NCBI RefSeq assembly: GCF_000633415.1
Contig: NZ_AYMV01000030.1
Location: forward strand, 1-64,000
Direction of reading: 5' to 3'
Length of the DNA: 64,000 bases
Source of the DNA: Leucobacter sp. PH1c
Lineage (GTDB): Bacteria; Actinomycetota; Actinomycetes; Actinomycetales; Microbacteriaceae
The translations under genes and the position numbers were made by a program. Under the pieces are notes generated by a model. The model was not told where the DNA came from, did not search any database, and worked only from the letters and a program-made list of their open reading frames with translations. Positions 16,925-25,796 of the stretch are shown here, piece by piece; within the stretch, counting starts at the first letter, position 1; each line of letters begins with the position of its first letter.

Positions 16925-18013
16925 CTAGACCGATCCGTCGATCCGGTGTTGCACGAGATTGCGCAACTCCATGGCGCTTACTCGCACCCGCTCCACCGCT
17001 TCCACGTCTTGAACACCGACGCTGACGCCGACGGACTCCTGACGTGCCAGCTGAAGATCTTGTTCCGCCTGCGACACCAGGCTGCGGAAAGCGCTTCCGC
17101 TGCCGCCGAGCAACTGACGCGCCTGGGCGAGAGTGGCAGAACCATCTTCTAAGGCAGCCCGTGCTCGGGCGTCTGCCAGGACATCCGCCAGGATTCGGGT
17201 ATTGCGAGATTCGCCGAGACCGGTCTTGCCATTGTCGTCCCGCTCGAAGATGAAGCGCGCGATAAACTTCCACTTCCCAAGGACCAGCTCGTGCATGCTC
17301 AAGTCCTGGCTTCCTTGCAGGCCGAGATAGTCCACGATGTTTGAGTACGCAAGGACTGAGGGAATAAGGGAGAAATTGATGCTCGTTTCGGAGAGGCCTC
17401 GGATATCGAAAAAACCGTTCTCTTCCAGCACCTGGTACAGCCCGTAAGCTGTCAGTAGCCGTCCGACATAGTCTGACCGGCTTCCGATGGATCTGGCCGT
17501 GCTCCGCAGGCGCTCCTCAACCGTTCCCTCTTCGCCCTCAAACTGTTGTTGGAGGAACCGCGCCTTGGCAAGCGGATCCCACTCCTTAATTCCTGTTACG
17601 TGCCGGTACCCCAGGTGAGCGAGGATGGCATCGCGTGACGCAAATTTGAGACACGGGATATGAAGGACCTTGGTCGGGTCTGCACCTGCAGCAACCTCAC
17701 GTACCGCGTGCTGGCTGATCGGTGCTAGGTGCGGCTCCGACAAGAGAGTGCACGCTGCGAGACGCCGGTTGCCTTCCACTACAACCCAGCCTCTGCTCTC
17801 CATTGCGGGCGAAACTAGCAATGGCTCACCCGGGAAGAACCCCTGCTTCGCGATTGATCGCATCAAGTCGATCAACCCTGCATCCTGAAGCATGAACTTA
17901 AGAACTGCTCGCTGGTCCCCTCCATCAAGAGACGTTGGGAAGCGCGGGTTTGCGGTGTCGAATTGGAGATCGGCTAACGGTACATAGTCAAAATCGGGGG
18001 TGTTCGAAGGCAT
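16925..18013 (-). CDS. ParB/Srx-like N-terminal domain protein
   Basis: The 362-residue product begins with a ParB-like nuclease/CTPase domain: YVPLADLQFDTANPRFP (about residues 10-26), LLVSPAMESRGWVVVEGNRR with the ParB GxRR-like VVEGNRRLAA (about 77-86), then a KorB/Noc-like helical region (TARSIGSRSDYVGRLLTAYG, about 168-187). It is not a housekeeping ParB: no parA is adjacent and the C-terminal half is unlike Spo0J. In defence islands, such ParB-Srx proteins accompany nucleases or act as NTP-using toxins; here it is coupled to the protein encoded at 15891-16922. The start ATG at 18013 faces the integrase gene. Confidence 0.78.
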   Translation of the reverse strand: MPSNTPDFDYVPLADLQFDTANPRFPTSLDGGDQRAVLKFMLQDAGLIDLMRSIAKQGFFPGEPLLVSPAMESRGWVVVEGNRRLAACTLLSEPHLAPISQHAVREVAAGADPTKVLHIPCLKFASRDAILAHLGYRHVTGIKEWDPLAKARFLQQQFEGEEGTVEERLRSTARSIGSRSDYVGRLLTAYGLYQVLEENGFFDIRGLSETSINFSLIPSVLAYSNIVDYLGLQGSQDLSMHELVLGKWKFIARFIFERDDNGKTGLGESRNTRILADVLADARARAALEDGSATLAQARQLLGGSGSAFRSLVSQAEQDLQLARQESVGVSVGVQDVEAVERVRVSAMELRNLVQHRIDGSV

Positions 18014-18188
18014 GGCGCTCCTTCCAGGGCGGGCACTATCAGCGTGTCCTTTTAGGACAAGACTGTCGGAGTACCCGGAGCGCGGTCAAGTCGAGGCGCT
18101 TTGGGGTTCGCTGCAGGGCGTCGGATGGGGCATCATGTTCATTATCTGCGTCGCGAGGTGTTGGTTTGGTTTGAGGAGTTGGACTCCG
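18014..18188. other. Divergent intergenic region before the integrase
   Basis: 175 bp between the ParB-like start and the integrase start; holds both promoters. No palindrome stands out. A GAGGAG at about 18172-18177 is the likely integrase ribosome binding site. Confidence 0.4.
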
Positions 18189-19393
18189 ATGGCTAAACAG
18201 AAGCTTCGCGCCGGAGAGCTTGGAACCATTCAGGTGATCACGCTACCCAGCGGCAGGTTTCAAGCTCGTGCCCGCCTCTGTGATGAGGTGGGGAAGTTGC
18301 ATCAGCTCAAAGCCAGTGGCGCTACCGCAGCCCTTGCAGAGACCGCGCTGCGGGAGAAGGCTGATTCGGTGCTGAACGATTCGGGCGGCCCGACCCTCGG
18401 TAAGGACGCCACTATTACGCAAGCTGCTGTTGTGTTTCTCTATGACAAGGGTCGCTCGGGCACGGTTGAGGACTCCACAACGGAGGCTTACGAGGCTTCG
18501 GTACGGAACGTGATCACCCCGACCTGCGGCGACCTGTTGTTGCGGGATTTCACGGTGCGTCGGTGTAATCGCATCCTTGCGGATATTCGGGAGCAGCGGT
18601 CGTTGGCGGCGGCGCGGAAAGCGCGGAGCGTGCTGTCGTTGATCTGCCAGACCGAGATCGAGTACGACATCTTCTCCTTCAACCCGGTGCGGGACGCCAG
18701 GCGGTTGCCGTTGCCGGAAAGGAAGACCTCGGTGCTTACTCCGGAACAGCTTCTGCTGGTGCAGCGACTCATCCGTGCTTGGCGGAAAGACTCGGGCTAT
18801 GGGCCGCGCCCAAATGTGGAGACGCTGGAAAACGCGATGTGGATCATGGTCGGCACCAGCGTCCGCATCGGGGAAGTCCTCGCGCTGCGCCGTTGCGATG
18901 TTGACGTGGCGTCGAGCCCATCGAGCGCGTTGGTGAACGCGACGATCAAACAGCAAAGAAGAATGGCATTTACCGGAAACCGTCACCGAAGCGGACGCGG
19001 CAGAAGCGGCGGATCGTGCCGCCGAGTTTCACTGCGGCCGCCGTCCGTAGCCAGCTCGCCCGGACGGGTAGGGGAGTGGAGGCGTACTTGTTTGCGACGA
19101 AGACGGGCAAGCCGCTCAGCGTCAGCAACTACGAACGCCTTCTGCGCACCTTCATCGACGACAATAAGCAAGAGTTAGAAGCAGCGGGCATCGAGACTGA
19201 CCAGTTCAGCACGCACATCTTCCGCCGCTCTACCGCGACGCTCATGGAAGCCGTTGCGGGGACTACGCTCGCCTCCCGATTGCTCAGGCATGCGAACGAG
19301 CAGATCACCCGCGCTAGCTACGTTGTCAGCGCCGAGTTGGTCGACCCGATCACGGCAGACATTATCGACGATGCCTTCTCAGAACTTCGTTGA
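18189..19393 (+). pseudogene. Tyrosine recombinase/phage integrase, frameshifted
   Basis: The first part (from ATG 18189) has an N-terminal SAM-like core-binding domain (DSTTEAYEASVRNVITPTCG) and the first catalytic Arg region (MVGTSVRIGEVLALRRCDV, about residues 217-235). At about 18951-18962 the frame is lost by one base. The following frame carries on without a gap: PPSFTAAAVRSQLARTGRG, then THIFRRSTATLMEA (His-x-x-Arg), LLRHAN and the nucleophile Tyr in RASYVV. All catalytic residues (R, HxxR, H, Y) exist but in two frames. The lesion is in AGCAAAGAAGAATGG; it is not a classical slippery heptamer, so inactivation or a sequencing error is more likely than programmed shifting. It is presumably the integrase that brought in the island. 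Confidence 0.88.
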
Positions 19394-19841
19394 CACCCGG
19401 TGGCCTATGGGTAGCGCGCCATGCTGCGGTCAGCGCAGTAGAGGATTCGGTATAAGGAGCTGAGCTGCATTGGACTGACTCTATGGTGCCGTGAAGTTCG
19501 TTCCTCACACAAGTACGCGACTCGCTGCCCGTGAACCGCAACTGAAGGAACGGTGCCATCACCAATGATGATTGAACGACTCAGCGACTTGGGCAACGAC
19601 GGAGCTGCAAAAAACCGTCAAGGCTTGCTTGCACCCGGCCGCGTAGAGACCCCTGCGCATGGAAGGGTATCGGAGGCAATTGCTCACTGTCGGGAGTGAG
19701 CGAACCATCGCAGATGTGGGCTTCATTGGGTGGAAATTCTGACCGTTCATCTGGCTGTTGGTCTAGGCGGTGAGGAATCTCACACCGAGAATTCCTACAT
19801 GCCCCTGACCTGCTGGTTCTCGGGGCGGGGGTTCCTGTCGT
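19394..19841. other. Intergenic, 448 bp after the integrase remnant
   Basis: No gene is supported; short frames on both strands lack recognisable domains. Runs such as GCAAAAAACCGTC and several near-repeats of GGTGCC are visible but form no clear att site or terminator. It may contain debris of earlier mobile elements. Confidence 0.4.
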
Positions 19842-21359
19842 TCAGAACAACAGACCGTACTTTCTCCCGCTATTCATTGATAGGTCAATACTGTTGGCGG
19901 CAGATGCCTTTTTGGCGTCGATTCCTGCTTCGTCTGTGACAGTCAGGGTGTAGCGGCGACGATTGTCAGGCCCTGGTGAGTCGCGAGCAAAGAGCAAAAA
20001 AGTACCTTGATAAGTCTCGACGCCGTTCTCTTCAGGGATCGGCAGATTGATGATATCCATACTGTTGTTGCTGAAGCGAACGGTGCGGTCGTGGTAGTCG
20101 TGACCGATGACTCTCAGATCTATCGCCCCGAGGGTGGTGTCTCGGGGGACTTTCTCGGACGCGAAACCGAAAAAAACGCGAGTCCCTCGAGGGGTGTTGA
20201 GCTGGCTTCCCGGTCGAGTGCCCCGGTTACGAATCACTGACGAGGCATCTATCCACAGTTCCTTGGCTGCCGCGAGTTGGACGGAAAGATCTCCGGAAAT
20301 CTCATGGTCTTCCATGGAAGCTAGATAATGCCGCGTTGCTGGGGTCTTTTCCTCGCGGATTCGTGGGGGTCTCGGTAGCGCACTGCGCTTTAGTCGGTAC
20401 TCATCGAGCACGTTATCAAGCGCGTCAGCATTTTCCCATGTGTCTTCGAACCATTTGTGGACAGATTGTGCCCGTCTCAAGTCGTTCCAGGCGGTTGCGT
20501 GTGACTTCCAGGTCTGAGTTGTGACCACTTCGGCACCGGTCGAGAGCGCGCTTGCGGTTAGGTTGGCGGATCCGACTACCAACGCGCGCAGGTTTGGATA
20601 CTGTTCCACGCCGAAGCTGAACACCTTGGCATGGAACGCCGATTGTGGTCGCAGAGCAGGTGAACTTAGCACTTCTCGTCCGTTGGGAATACGCACCTCA
20701 GTGTTGCCGATCTCGGCGAGACGCGTGAGCGCCTTGGGCTGCGTAAACCCGAAGTCTAAACTGACGAGAAAACGTTTCCGGGCTTCGGCCCAGCTCGGGC
20801 CTGCCAGTTTCTCTTCGAGAAGTCGGACTCCCTCAGCGGATGCATACGCGACAGCGATATCGATGCATTCGTAGTCACCGGCCCTGTCGGCAGCATGAGC
20901 AATCGCTTCAAGCACGACACCGACTCGGCCGATGGTGGAATCCTGCGCGTGAACCGCGACCTGGTAGCAGGAGTCCTCGAAGTCGGCTAGCCGGTTTGTG
21001 GTTCGCGTTGAGCCCCTGGGCTCAGCGGCGTGTGCTTCCCGGTCATACTTCGCACGCGCTGCCATGAAGACTCGGGCGTTCACGTCATATCGTGTAACGG
21101 CAGCGACAACCCCATCCTCGGATTGGAAAAGATCGGCGTTGCTGTACACTCGCCCGCAACGTGAGCACACCGCGAACGCTGCAGGATCAGATGATCCGGA
21201 AGCTGCGAATGTCAGTCGGCCGGTCGGATCAGCGTAAGCCCAATCCTGGACGTACAAGTCACTTCCTCCGCACGCACATCGCTGCTTCTCACTGTCGACG
21301 TCCATGGTGAGGCTCCCACGGACGGGAATAGTGGGGTACGGCCAGCTTCTCTCAATCAT
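19842..21359 (-). CDS. Phospholipase-D-fold protein with N-terminal zinc ribbon
   Basis: The 505-residue product begins with CACGGSDLYVQ and CSRCGRVYSN (about residues 13-60), a four-Cys zinc ribbon, and has a central PLD-like half-site: SAFHAKVFSFG followed by LVVGSANLTASALSTGAEV (His-x-Lys, then Gly-Ser-x-Asn; about 224-260), as in NgoFVII/DISARM DrmC-type PLD nucleases. The Asp of a full HKD motif is not obvious. The C-terminal 200 residues are unassigned. The ATG at 21359 overlaps the TGA of the MmeI-like gene (ATGA), so it is made together with that enzyme; the longer upstream frame is a shadow. A nuclease or DNA-end role in defence is inferred. Confidence 0.8.
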   Translation of the reverse strand: MIERSWPYPTIPVRGSLTMDVDSEKQRCACGGSDLYVQDWAYADPTGRLTFAASGSSDPAAFAVCSRCGRVYSNADLFQSEDGVVAAVTRYDVNARVFMAARAKYDREAHAAEPRGSTRTTNRLADFEDSCYQVAVHAQDSTIGRVGVVLEAIAHAADRAGDYECIDIAVAYASAEGVRLLEEKLAGPSWAEARKRFLVSLDFGFTQPKALTRLAEIGNTEVRIPNGREVLSSPALRPQSAFHAKVFSFGVEQYPNLRALVVGSANLTASALSTGAEVVTTQTWKSHATAWNDLRRAQSVHKWFEDTWENADALDNVLDEYRLKRSALPRPPRIREEKTPATRHYLASMEDHEISGDLSVQLAAAKELWIDASSVIRNRGTRPGSQLNTPRGTRVFFGFASEKVPRDTTLGAIDLRVIGHDYHDRTVRFSNNSMDIINLPIPEENGVETYQGTFLLFARDSPGPDNRRRYTLTVTDEAGIDAKKASAANSIDLSMNSGRKYGLLF

Positions 21360-24163
21360 TTCGTGGCACCAGATTCGACATTCTTTCGGCGGGATCTTTT
21401 GACAGCGATCGGCAGCTCGTTGGCTGTCGTGAGCTTGGCGTAGCTGGTGAACAGCGCGCGCAGTCGGCTTTCGTCGCTGACGGCACCTCTCAACCCAAAG
21501 CACTTGTCGACGGAGGAGTCGAGTTCGCGGTGTGCTCGCACGAGTTCCGGGGACATCGCGAGGGGGTTGTAGTGGTCTGCCAACGAGCGTTCAGGGTGTA
21601 GCGCTCGCGCATCCAACACGGCCCGGCCGCCAGCGATGACGGCAGCCCGCTCTTTGTCGGTCATTGGCAGCAGGGGAAACGTGTTCCAGGTCAGCGTGTT
21701 CGAGAAGCGCAAGTCCGACTTGATACGACCGCCCACCGCCTTCTGCCAGGCGATGAAGGCTGAGGAGGAGATGATTGCGAACGCGATGCCATCCGGGTCA
21801 TCAGCTTTGAAGTTCGCATCACCGCAGATTACTTCCGGTGGAAACACTGCGGTCGGAAAGTAGCGTCGGGTTTCGCTAACGTGACGTGGAACGCACACGT
21901 ATGGCGTGTCTGGTTGGGAGCGCTGACCGAACAGGTGCGGAGTCTCAGCCATCTTTCGAGTTGACTCCGCAGCGGAGTCCGCCCGGAACTGCCGGACGGC
22001 ATCCAGTCGGCGCCGCAGAATGGGCGAGCGGGCGATGTCACTCGGGTCCAGATCGACGAGCCAGAAGCACCAGCGCGGCTCGTTGTGGATGAGCTGACGC
22101 GCACCTACAAACGGTCGGATGTATTTCGCCGCTACGGGGTCTGCGGAGACTTCGTCGTAATCCTCGACCTCGATTAGGAGGTTCCCGCCATCACGAGCCA
22201 TGTTGCCGAACACCATCTGTGGAAGTTGCGGAGCCAATAGCGTACGACGCTGCTCGACGAGTACGTTAGGTCCGTCCACCAAGTAGCCGTTGAGCTGTCC
22301 GATAACTGGCAGCTCAACGGCTTCACCCTTCACGTTGCCTGAGTAGTCGAACAGGCGAGCGCGTTTTTTCTGTGTTCGGTCGAATCCTATGACAGAGCAG
22401 TGCACCGCGGCGGCACCGGGTGCTTCGCTTGTCCAGGCGAAGGTGCGGTGCGCAAACTTGATACGCCATGCGGCAGCGAAGACAGGACCGAACAGTGCCG
22501 GCACCGGTTCGCCCTGCGCAATTGAGTTCGTGGACACGAAAGCGAACTCTCCTGCATACCCTGGTCGGTTGAACAGATCGAGGGATTTGGCGTACCAGCC
22601 GGTGACGTAGTCGAGTCGGCCGATGTCTTTGCGGCGCCACACGTCCCGCAGTTCCTGGGCCTGCTCATTCGAACGGGTCGCGTGGCCGAGGAATGGCGGG
22701 TTGCCCATGATGTACAGATGTTCGGTGGGCTCGACGACGTCGCCCCAGTCCGTGCGTAGCGCGTTATCGACCTGGATGCTTCGGATTTTGTTCAGTGGAA
22801 GGGTGTCTGGCGCAGCACCGAGGGCCAGCTCCATTGCTTGATTGGCCTGGTGTTCTACCAGGTGGAGGGCAGTGGCAGCGATCTGTGCTGGCCATTCCTC
22901 AAGCTCAATCCCGTGGAAGCTCGACAGCCGGACGGAAAGGTGCTCCTCGGTGAAGAACATCGTGCGAGCTGTGTCGCCCGAGAGCTCCTGGATACGGAGG
23001 AGGATTTCAAGATCGAGCGCGCGCATCTGTCTGTAACCGACGACGAGGAAATTGCCGCATCCGCACGCTGGGTCGAGGAATCGCATCTGGCCCATGTCCG
23101 CGCGCAGCTTCTTGAGCGTGGCGGTGTCGTAATAGCCGTCCGTGAACCGCTGCCGCAGCTCGTCAAGAAACATCGGGCCGATGACCTTCAGAATGTTTGT
23201 TTCGGTGGTGTAGTGCTCGCCGAGCTCGCGACGTGCGGATTTATCTTTGACGGCTTGGAAGAGGCTGCCGAAGATGGCAGGCGAGATCGCCGACCAGTTG
23301 AACATCGCCGAAGCGATCAGCCGATCGCGCATTTCAGTATCGAACGAGGGGATTGACACCGATTCCTCGAAGACGCCGCCGTTGACGTATGGGAAACGTG
23401 AGATCAACTCGTCTAGGTTTGATTGCCGCCGGCTAGGGTGCCGACCCATAACCTGGTATAGCAGCGATAGCTGCGGGCCGAGATCAGAGCCGTCATGAGC
23501 GGTACGCGTTTCAAGGAACTCGAGGAATAGATCGCGATCCCACACGCCGGCGTCATCGGCATAAAGTGCGAAGAGAGTGCGTACCAAGAACACCGAGGCC
23601 TCGTGATCGTCGTACCCCGACCCCTCAAGAGCCTCGTACAGCGAAGCCATCAGCTTCGCGGCCTTGATCGATGCAGCTTCCTGATCCTTTGATCCGAAGG
23701 TGCGTTCACCGTATCCTGAGAGGAAGGCCAGCTTGTCAGCGTGTTCCCGCAGCTGAGTCAGCGTGAACTCCTGGACACTGTCATTCTCGGCGTGCAGGTC
23801 GAGTAGGCGGAGCCTGCGGAAGTCGCTGGTGAGAACCCAGCGGGGGACCTCCGGATCGGGGAGGTCATCAATGTAGTCGAGCGCTTGTTTTTCGGCGGCG
23901 ACGAGATCTTTACCGGCGGATTTCATCTCGATCAGTGCGAGACCGGGGACCAGGGCATCGATGTATCCACGTGAGCCGGTTGAGGAGCGCTTAACACGCT
24001 TCTCATAGAAGGCAGCTCGGGTCTGGGTGATCCCGTATACCCCGAGCAGGTCCCGAACGAATGATTGAGCTTGCTGCCGCTCGTCCCCGGGCTCGTCTTG
24101 CCAATCGCGAATGAACTGCGAGGCTCGAGTTCGGATCTCATTCATCGACAAAGACTTTGGCAC
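21356..24163 (-). CDS. MmeI-like restriction-modification protein (nuclease plus adenine methyltransferase)
   Basis: The 935-residue product has the MmeI/type IIL order. An N-terminal PD-(D/E)XK nuclease has Asp69 in YIDALVPG and Glu79-x-Lys81 in LIEMKSAG. A helical spacer ends with KSARRELGEHYTTETNILKV. The methyltransferase has motif I RFLDPACGCGNFLVVGY (about 361-377) and motif IV YIMGNPPFLG (about 484-493), and a C-terminal target-recognition region with SDLRFSNTLTWNTFPLLP follows. Such single-chain enzymes methylate adenine in one strand and cut at a distance. Both catalytic centres look intact. Length is close to MmeI (919). What is unusual is the translationally coupled PLD-type protein downstream. 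Confidence 0.88.
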   Translation of the reverse strand: MPKSLSMNEIRTRASQFIRDWQDEPGDERQQAQSFVRDLLGVYGITQTRAAFYEKRVKRSSTGSRGYIDALVPGLALIEMKSAGKDLVAAEKQALDYIDDLPDPEVPRWVLTSDFRRLRLLDLHAENDSVQEFTLTQLREHADKLAFLSGYGERTFGSKDQEAASIKAAKLMASLYEALEGSGYDDHEASVFLVRTLFALYADDAGVWDRDLFLEFLETRTAHDGSDLGPQLSLLYQVMGRHPSRRQSNLDELISRFPYVNGGVFEESVSIPSFDTEMRDRLIASAMFNWSAISPAIFGSLFQAVKDKSARRELGEHYTTETNILKVIGPMFLDELRQRFTDGYYDTATLKKLRADMGQMRFLDPACGCGNFLVVGYRQMRALDLEILLRIQELSGDTARTMFFTEEHLSVRLSSFHGIELEEWPAQIAATALHLVEHQANQAMELALGAAPDTLPLNKIRSIQVDNALRTDWGDVVEPTEHLYIMGNPPFLGHATRSNEQAQELRDVWRRKDIGRLDYVTGWYAKSLDLFNRPGYAGEFAFVSTNSIAQGEPVPALFGPVFAAAWRIKFAHRTFAWTSEAPGAAAVHCSVIGFDRTQKKRARLFDYSGNVKGEAVELPVIGQLNGYLVDGPNVLVEQRRTLLAPQLPQMVFGNMARDGGNLLIEVEDYDEVSADPVAAKYIRPFVGARQLIHNEPRWCFWLVDLDPSDIARSPILRRRLDAVRQFRADSAAESTRKMAETPHLFGQRSQPDTPYVCVPRHVSETRRYFPTAVFPPEVICGDANFKADDPDGIAFAIISSSAFIAWQKAVGGRIKSDLRFSNTLTWNTFPLLPMTDKERAAVIAGGRAVLDARALHPERSLADHYNPLAMSPELVRAHRELDSSVDKCFGLRGAVSDESRLRALFTSYAKLTTANELPIAVKRSRRKNVESGATK

Positions 24164-24305
24164 GGTTACTACAATATCGGTCGACCGTCAGGCCTCGACT
24201 GAGCGCTTAGCGCATCGGAGGTCCTCTGAGCCTTCGCTGAGCTAGGCGATTGGCGATGTCAATCACCAAGGTCCTCGAAATAGCATCACAACCGCACTCA
24301 ACCAC

Positions 24306-24330
24306 GGGTCTGATGCACGTTTAGGTGACA
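24306..24330. repeat. IS terminal inverted repeat (orfB side)
   Basis: 25 bp, exact reverse complement of 25548-25572; contains TGATGCACGTTTAGGTGACA. Confidence 0.95.
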
Positions 24331-24336
24331 GTTTGG

Positions 24337-25201
24337 TCAGGCAGCGAGTGCGAGCTGTTCGTTCATGATGGTCGCGTATTCGATCGGCGTCAAACGCCCC
24401 AACCGGGCCTGTCTGCGGCGTCGATGGTACGTGCGCTCGATCCAAGTCACGATCGCTGACCGGAGCCCGTCACGAGTACCCCAGGTCTTGCGGTTCAGGA
24501 CGTTTTTCTGGAGCAGGCTGAAGAACGAGTCCATCGCCGCGTTGTCACCTGCAGCACCAACGCGCCCCATCGAACCGGCCATGCCATGACCGGTGAGCGC
24601 GCGCTGTAGTTTCCGGCTTCGGAACTGCGATCCGCGATCCGTGTGCAGTTACACACCCACGCACGTCTCCACGGCACAGCACAGCGTTATTCAACGCCGT
24701 CACCGGGGGCGCGGACGTCATCTTTGAGTCGATGGAGTAACCCACGATCCGGTTTGACCACACGTCTTTCACCGCGCATAGGTAGAGCTTGCCTTCACCA
24801 GTCCAATGCTCGGTGATGTCCGAAAGCCATAACTCGTTCGGGGTAGCGGCCACGAACTCGCGCTGCACCAGGTCGTCATGAACGGGTGGGCCAGGATTCC
24901 TGCCTTTCCCGCGGGCTTTCTTCTTCCCAAACGCTGACCACCACTGCTGATCGCGGCAGAGCCGCCACGCAGTCCGGTCACACATCGGTTCCCCGAGAGT
25001 CCTCGCTTCGTCGGCGAGGAACCGGTACCCGAACTCGGGGTCCTCAAGGTGGGCGTCATGGAGCGCGTTCGCGCGATACGCCTGCACGAGGTCACGCCCG
25101 GTGACTGGACTACGCAGCCACCGATAGTAGGGCTGGCGTGAGAGCTTCAATACCCGGCACGACACCTGGACGGGGATCCCGTCGCGGGCGAGCTCTTTCA
25201 C
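24337..25201 (-). pseudogene. IS3 transposase orfB, frameshifted
   Basis: The 5' part (from 25201) has the IS3 HTH_21 region (VLKLSRQPYYRWL) and the start of the DDE domain (NELWLSDITEHW, first Asp). At about 24649-24651 one extra base changes the frame; removing it restores CVLHTDRGSQFRSRK (second Asp) and runs on to the stop at 24337. The third catalytic position reads NAAMDSFFSLL, with Asp in place of the usual Glu of AAMESFF-type sequences. Normally orfB is expressed by -1 shifting from orfA at GGGAAAAGG (25214-25222), after which RLYPLVKELARDG continues in frame. Confidence 0.88.
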
Positions 25202-25506
25202 GAGCGGGTAGAGCCTTTTCCCGGCAGGTGCGCCTGCGAGAGATACGCGGCCGCCCGACGAAGCACTTCCACTTCTTGTTCAAGGAGCTTGTTATGTTTG
25301 CGAAGCTCACGAAGTTCCGCATTCTCGGAACGCGTGACGCCGGGCTTCTGGCCATGTTCGACGCGTTCTTCTCGGAGCCATTTGTCGAGGGTGCTGACGT
25401 GGATTCCGAAGCCTTTCGCGATCTGCGCCAGTGTGACCTCCGGGCCGCGATCCAACGCGATCCTCACGACGTCATCACGGAACTCTTTGGGATAACGAGG
25501 GGGCAT
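25198..25506 (-). CDS. IS3 transposase orfA (HTH_Tnp_1)
   Basis: The 102-residue product is intact: helix-turn-helix (YPKEFRDDVVRIALDRGPE, VTLAQIAKGFGIHVSTLDKW), then a leucine-zipper-like coiled coil (ENAELRELRKHNKLLEQEVEVLRRAAAYL). Its stop overlaps the first orfB ATG (ATGA), and the GGGAAAAGG near its end is a plausible frameshift site. By itself it would act only as a repressor or dimerisation partner. Confidence 0.92.
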   Translation of the reverse strand: MPPRYPKEFRDDVVRIALDRGPEVTLAQIAKGFGIHVSTLDKWLREERVEHGQKPGVTRSENAELRELRKHNKLLEQEVEVLRRAAAYLSQAHLPGKGSTRS

Positions 25507-25547
25507 AGGTTCATCCTTCCAGGCCAGCAGAAACTAGCCATGTTGAA

Positions 25548-25572
25548 TGTCACCTAAACGTGCATCAGACCC
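25548..25572. repeat. IS terminal inverted repeat (orfA side)
   Basis: 25 bp, exact reverse complement of 24306-24330. Confidence 0.95.
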
Positions 25573-25796
25573 TTCCTCCGCTTGCTCCAGAAGTAGGTCA
25601 GGTCAGAGCGGAAACCAAACTTCATGTCAAGTCGGGCGCAGGCTGAGAGCGCAAGACGGCCCATGCCCGAGCTTGGCGACAACGCTTGCGTCGTCGTCGT
25701 CGCCAAACAAGACTGACGTGCGGGAAACCACATGCGGACCACATCACGCCTCATTTGCGGTGTCGCGTGCAGGGCGTGAATCCATACGGTTGGGCC
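25573..25796. other. Leader region of the biosynthetic cluster
   Basis: 224 bp between the IS and the MFS exporter start. No gene is supported; a minus-strand frame of 66 codons ends inside the IS repeat and may be a gene fragment cut by the IS. The cluster promoter must lie here or have been displaced by the IS. Confidence 0.4.

Larger units (their letters stand above)
24306..25572 (-). mobile_element. IS3-family insertion sequence
   Basis: The element is about 1.27 kb, bounded by perfect 25-bp inverted repeats (24306-24330 and 25548-25572) and encodes orfA and orfB on the minus strand in the usual IS3 overlapping arrangement. No matching target duplication flanks it (ACCAC on the left, TTCCT on the right), suggesting a rearrangement after insertion. 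orfB is frameshifted, so this copy cannot move by itself. It separates the defence genes from the biosynthetic cluster. Confidence 0.93.

Noticed and set aside
16925-17273. N-terminal extension of the ParB partner into the ParB-like gene
   Set aside because: The extra 117 codons are an Arg/Gly-rich shadow of the upstream gene; the GTG at 16922 fits operon spacing.
18951-18965. Programmed frameshifting in the integrase
   Set aside because: No canonical slippery heptamer or downstream structure was visible, and integrases of this kind are normally single-frame.
19394-19841. 63-codon minus-strand frame and short plus-strand frames after the integrase
   Set aside because: No domain, poor start context and mixed composition; treated as non-coding debris.
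25554-25754. 66-codon minus-strand frame between IS and exporter
   Set aside because: It ends inside the IS inverted repeat and has no recognisable domain; at most a truncated remnant.
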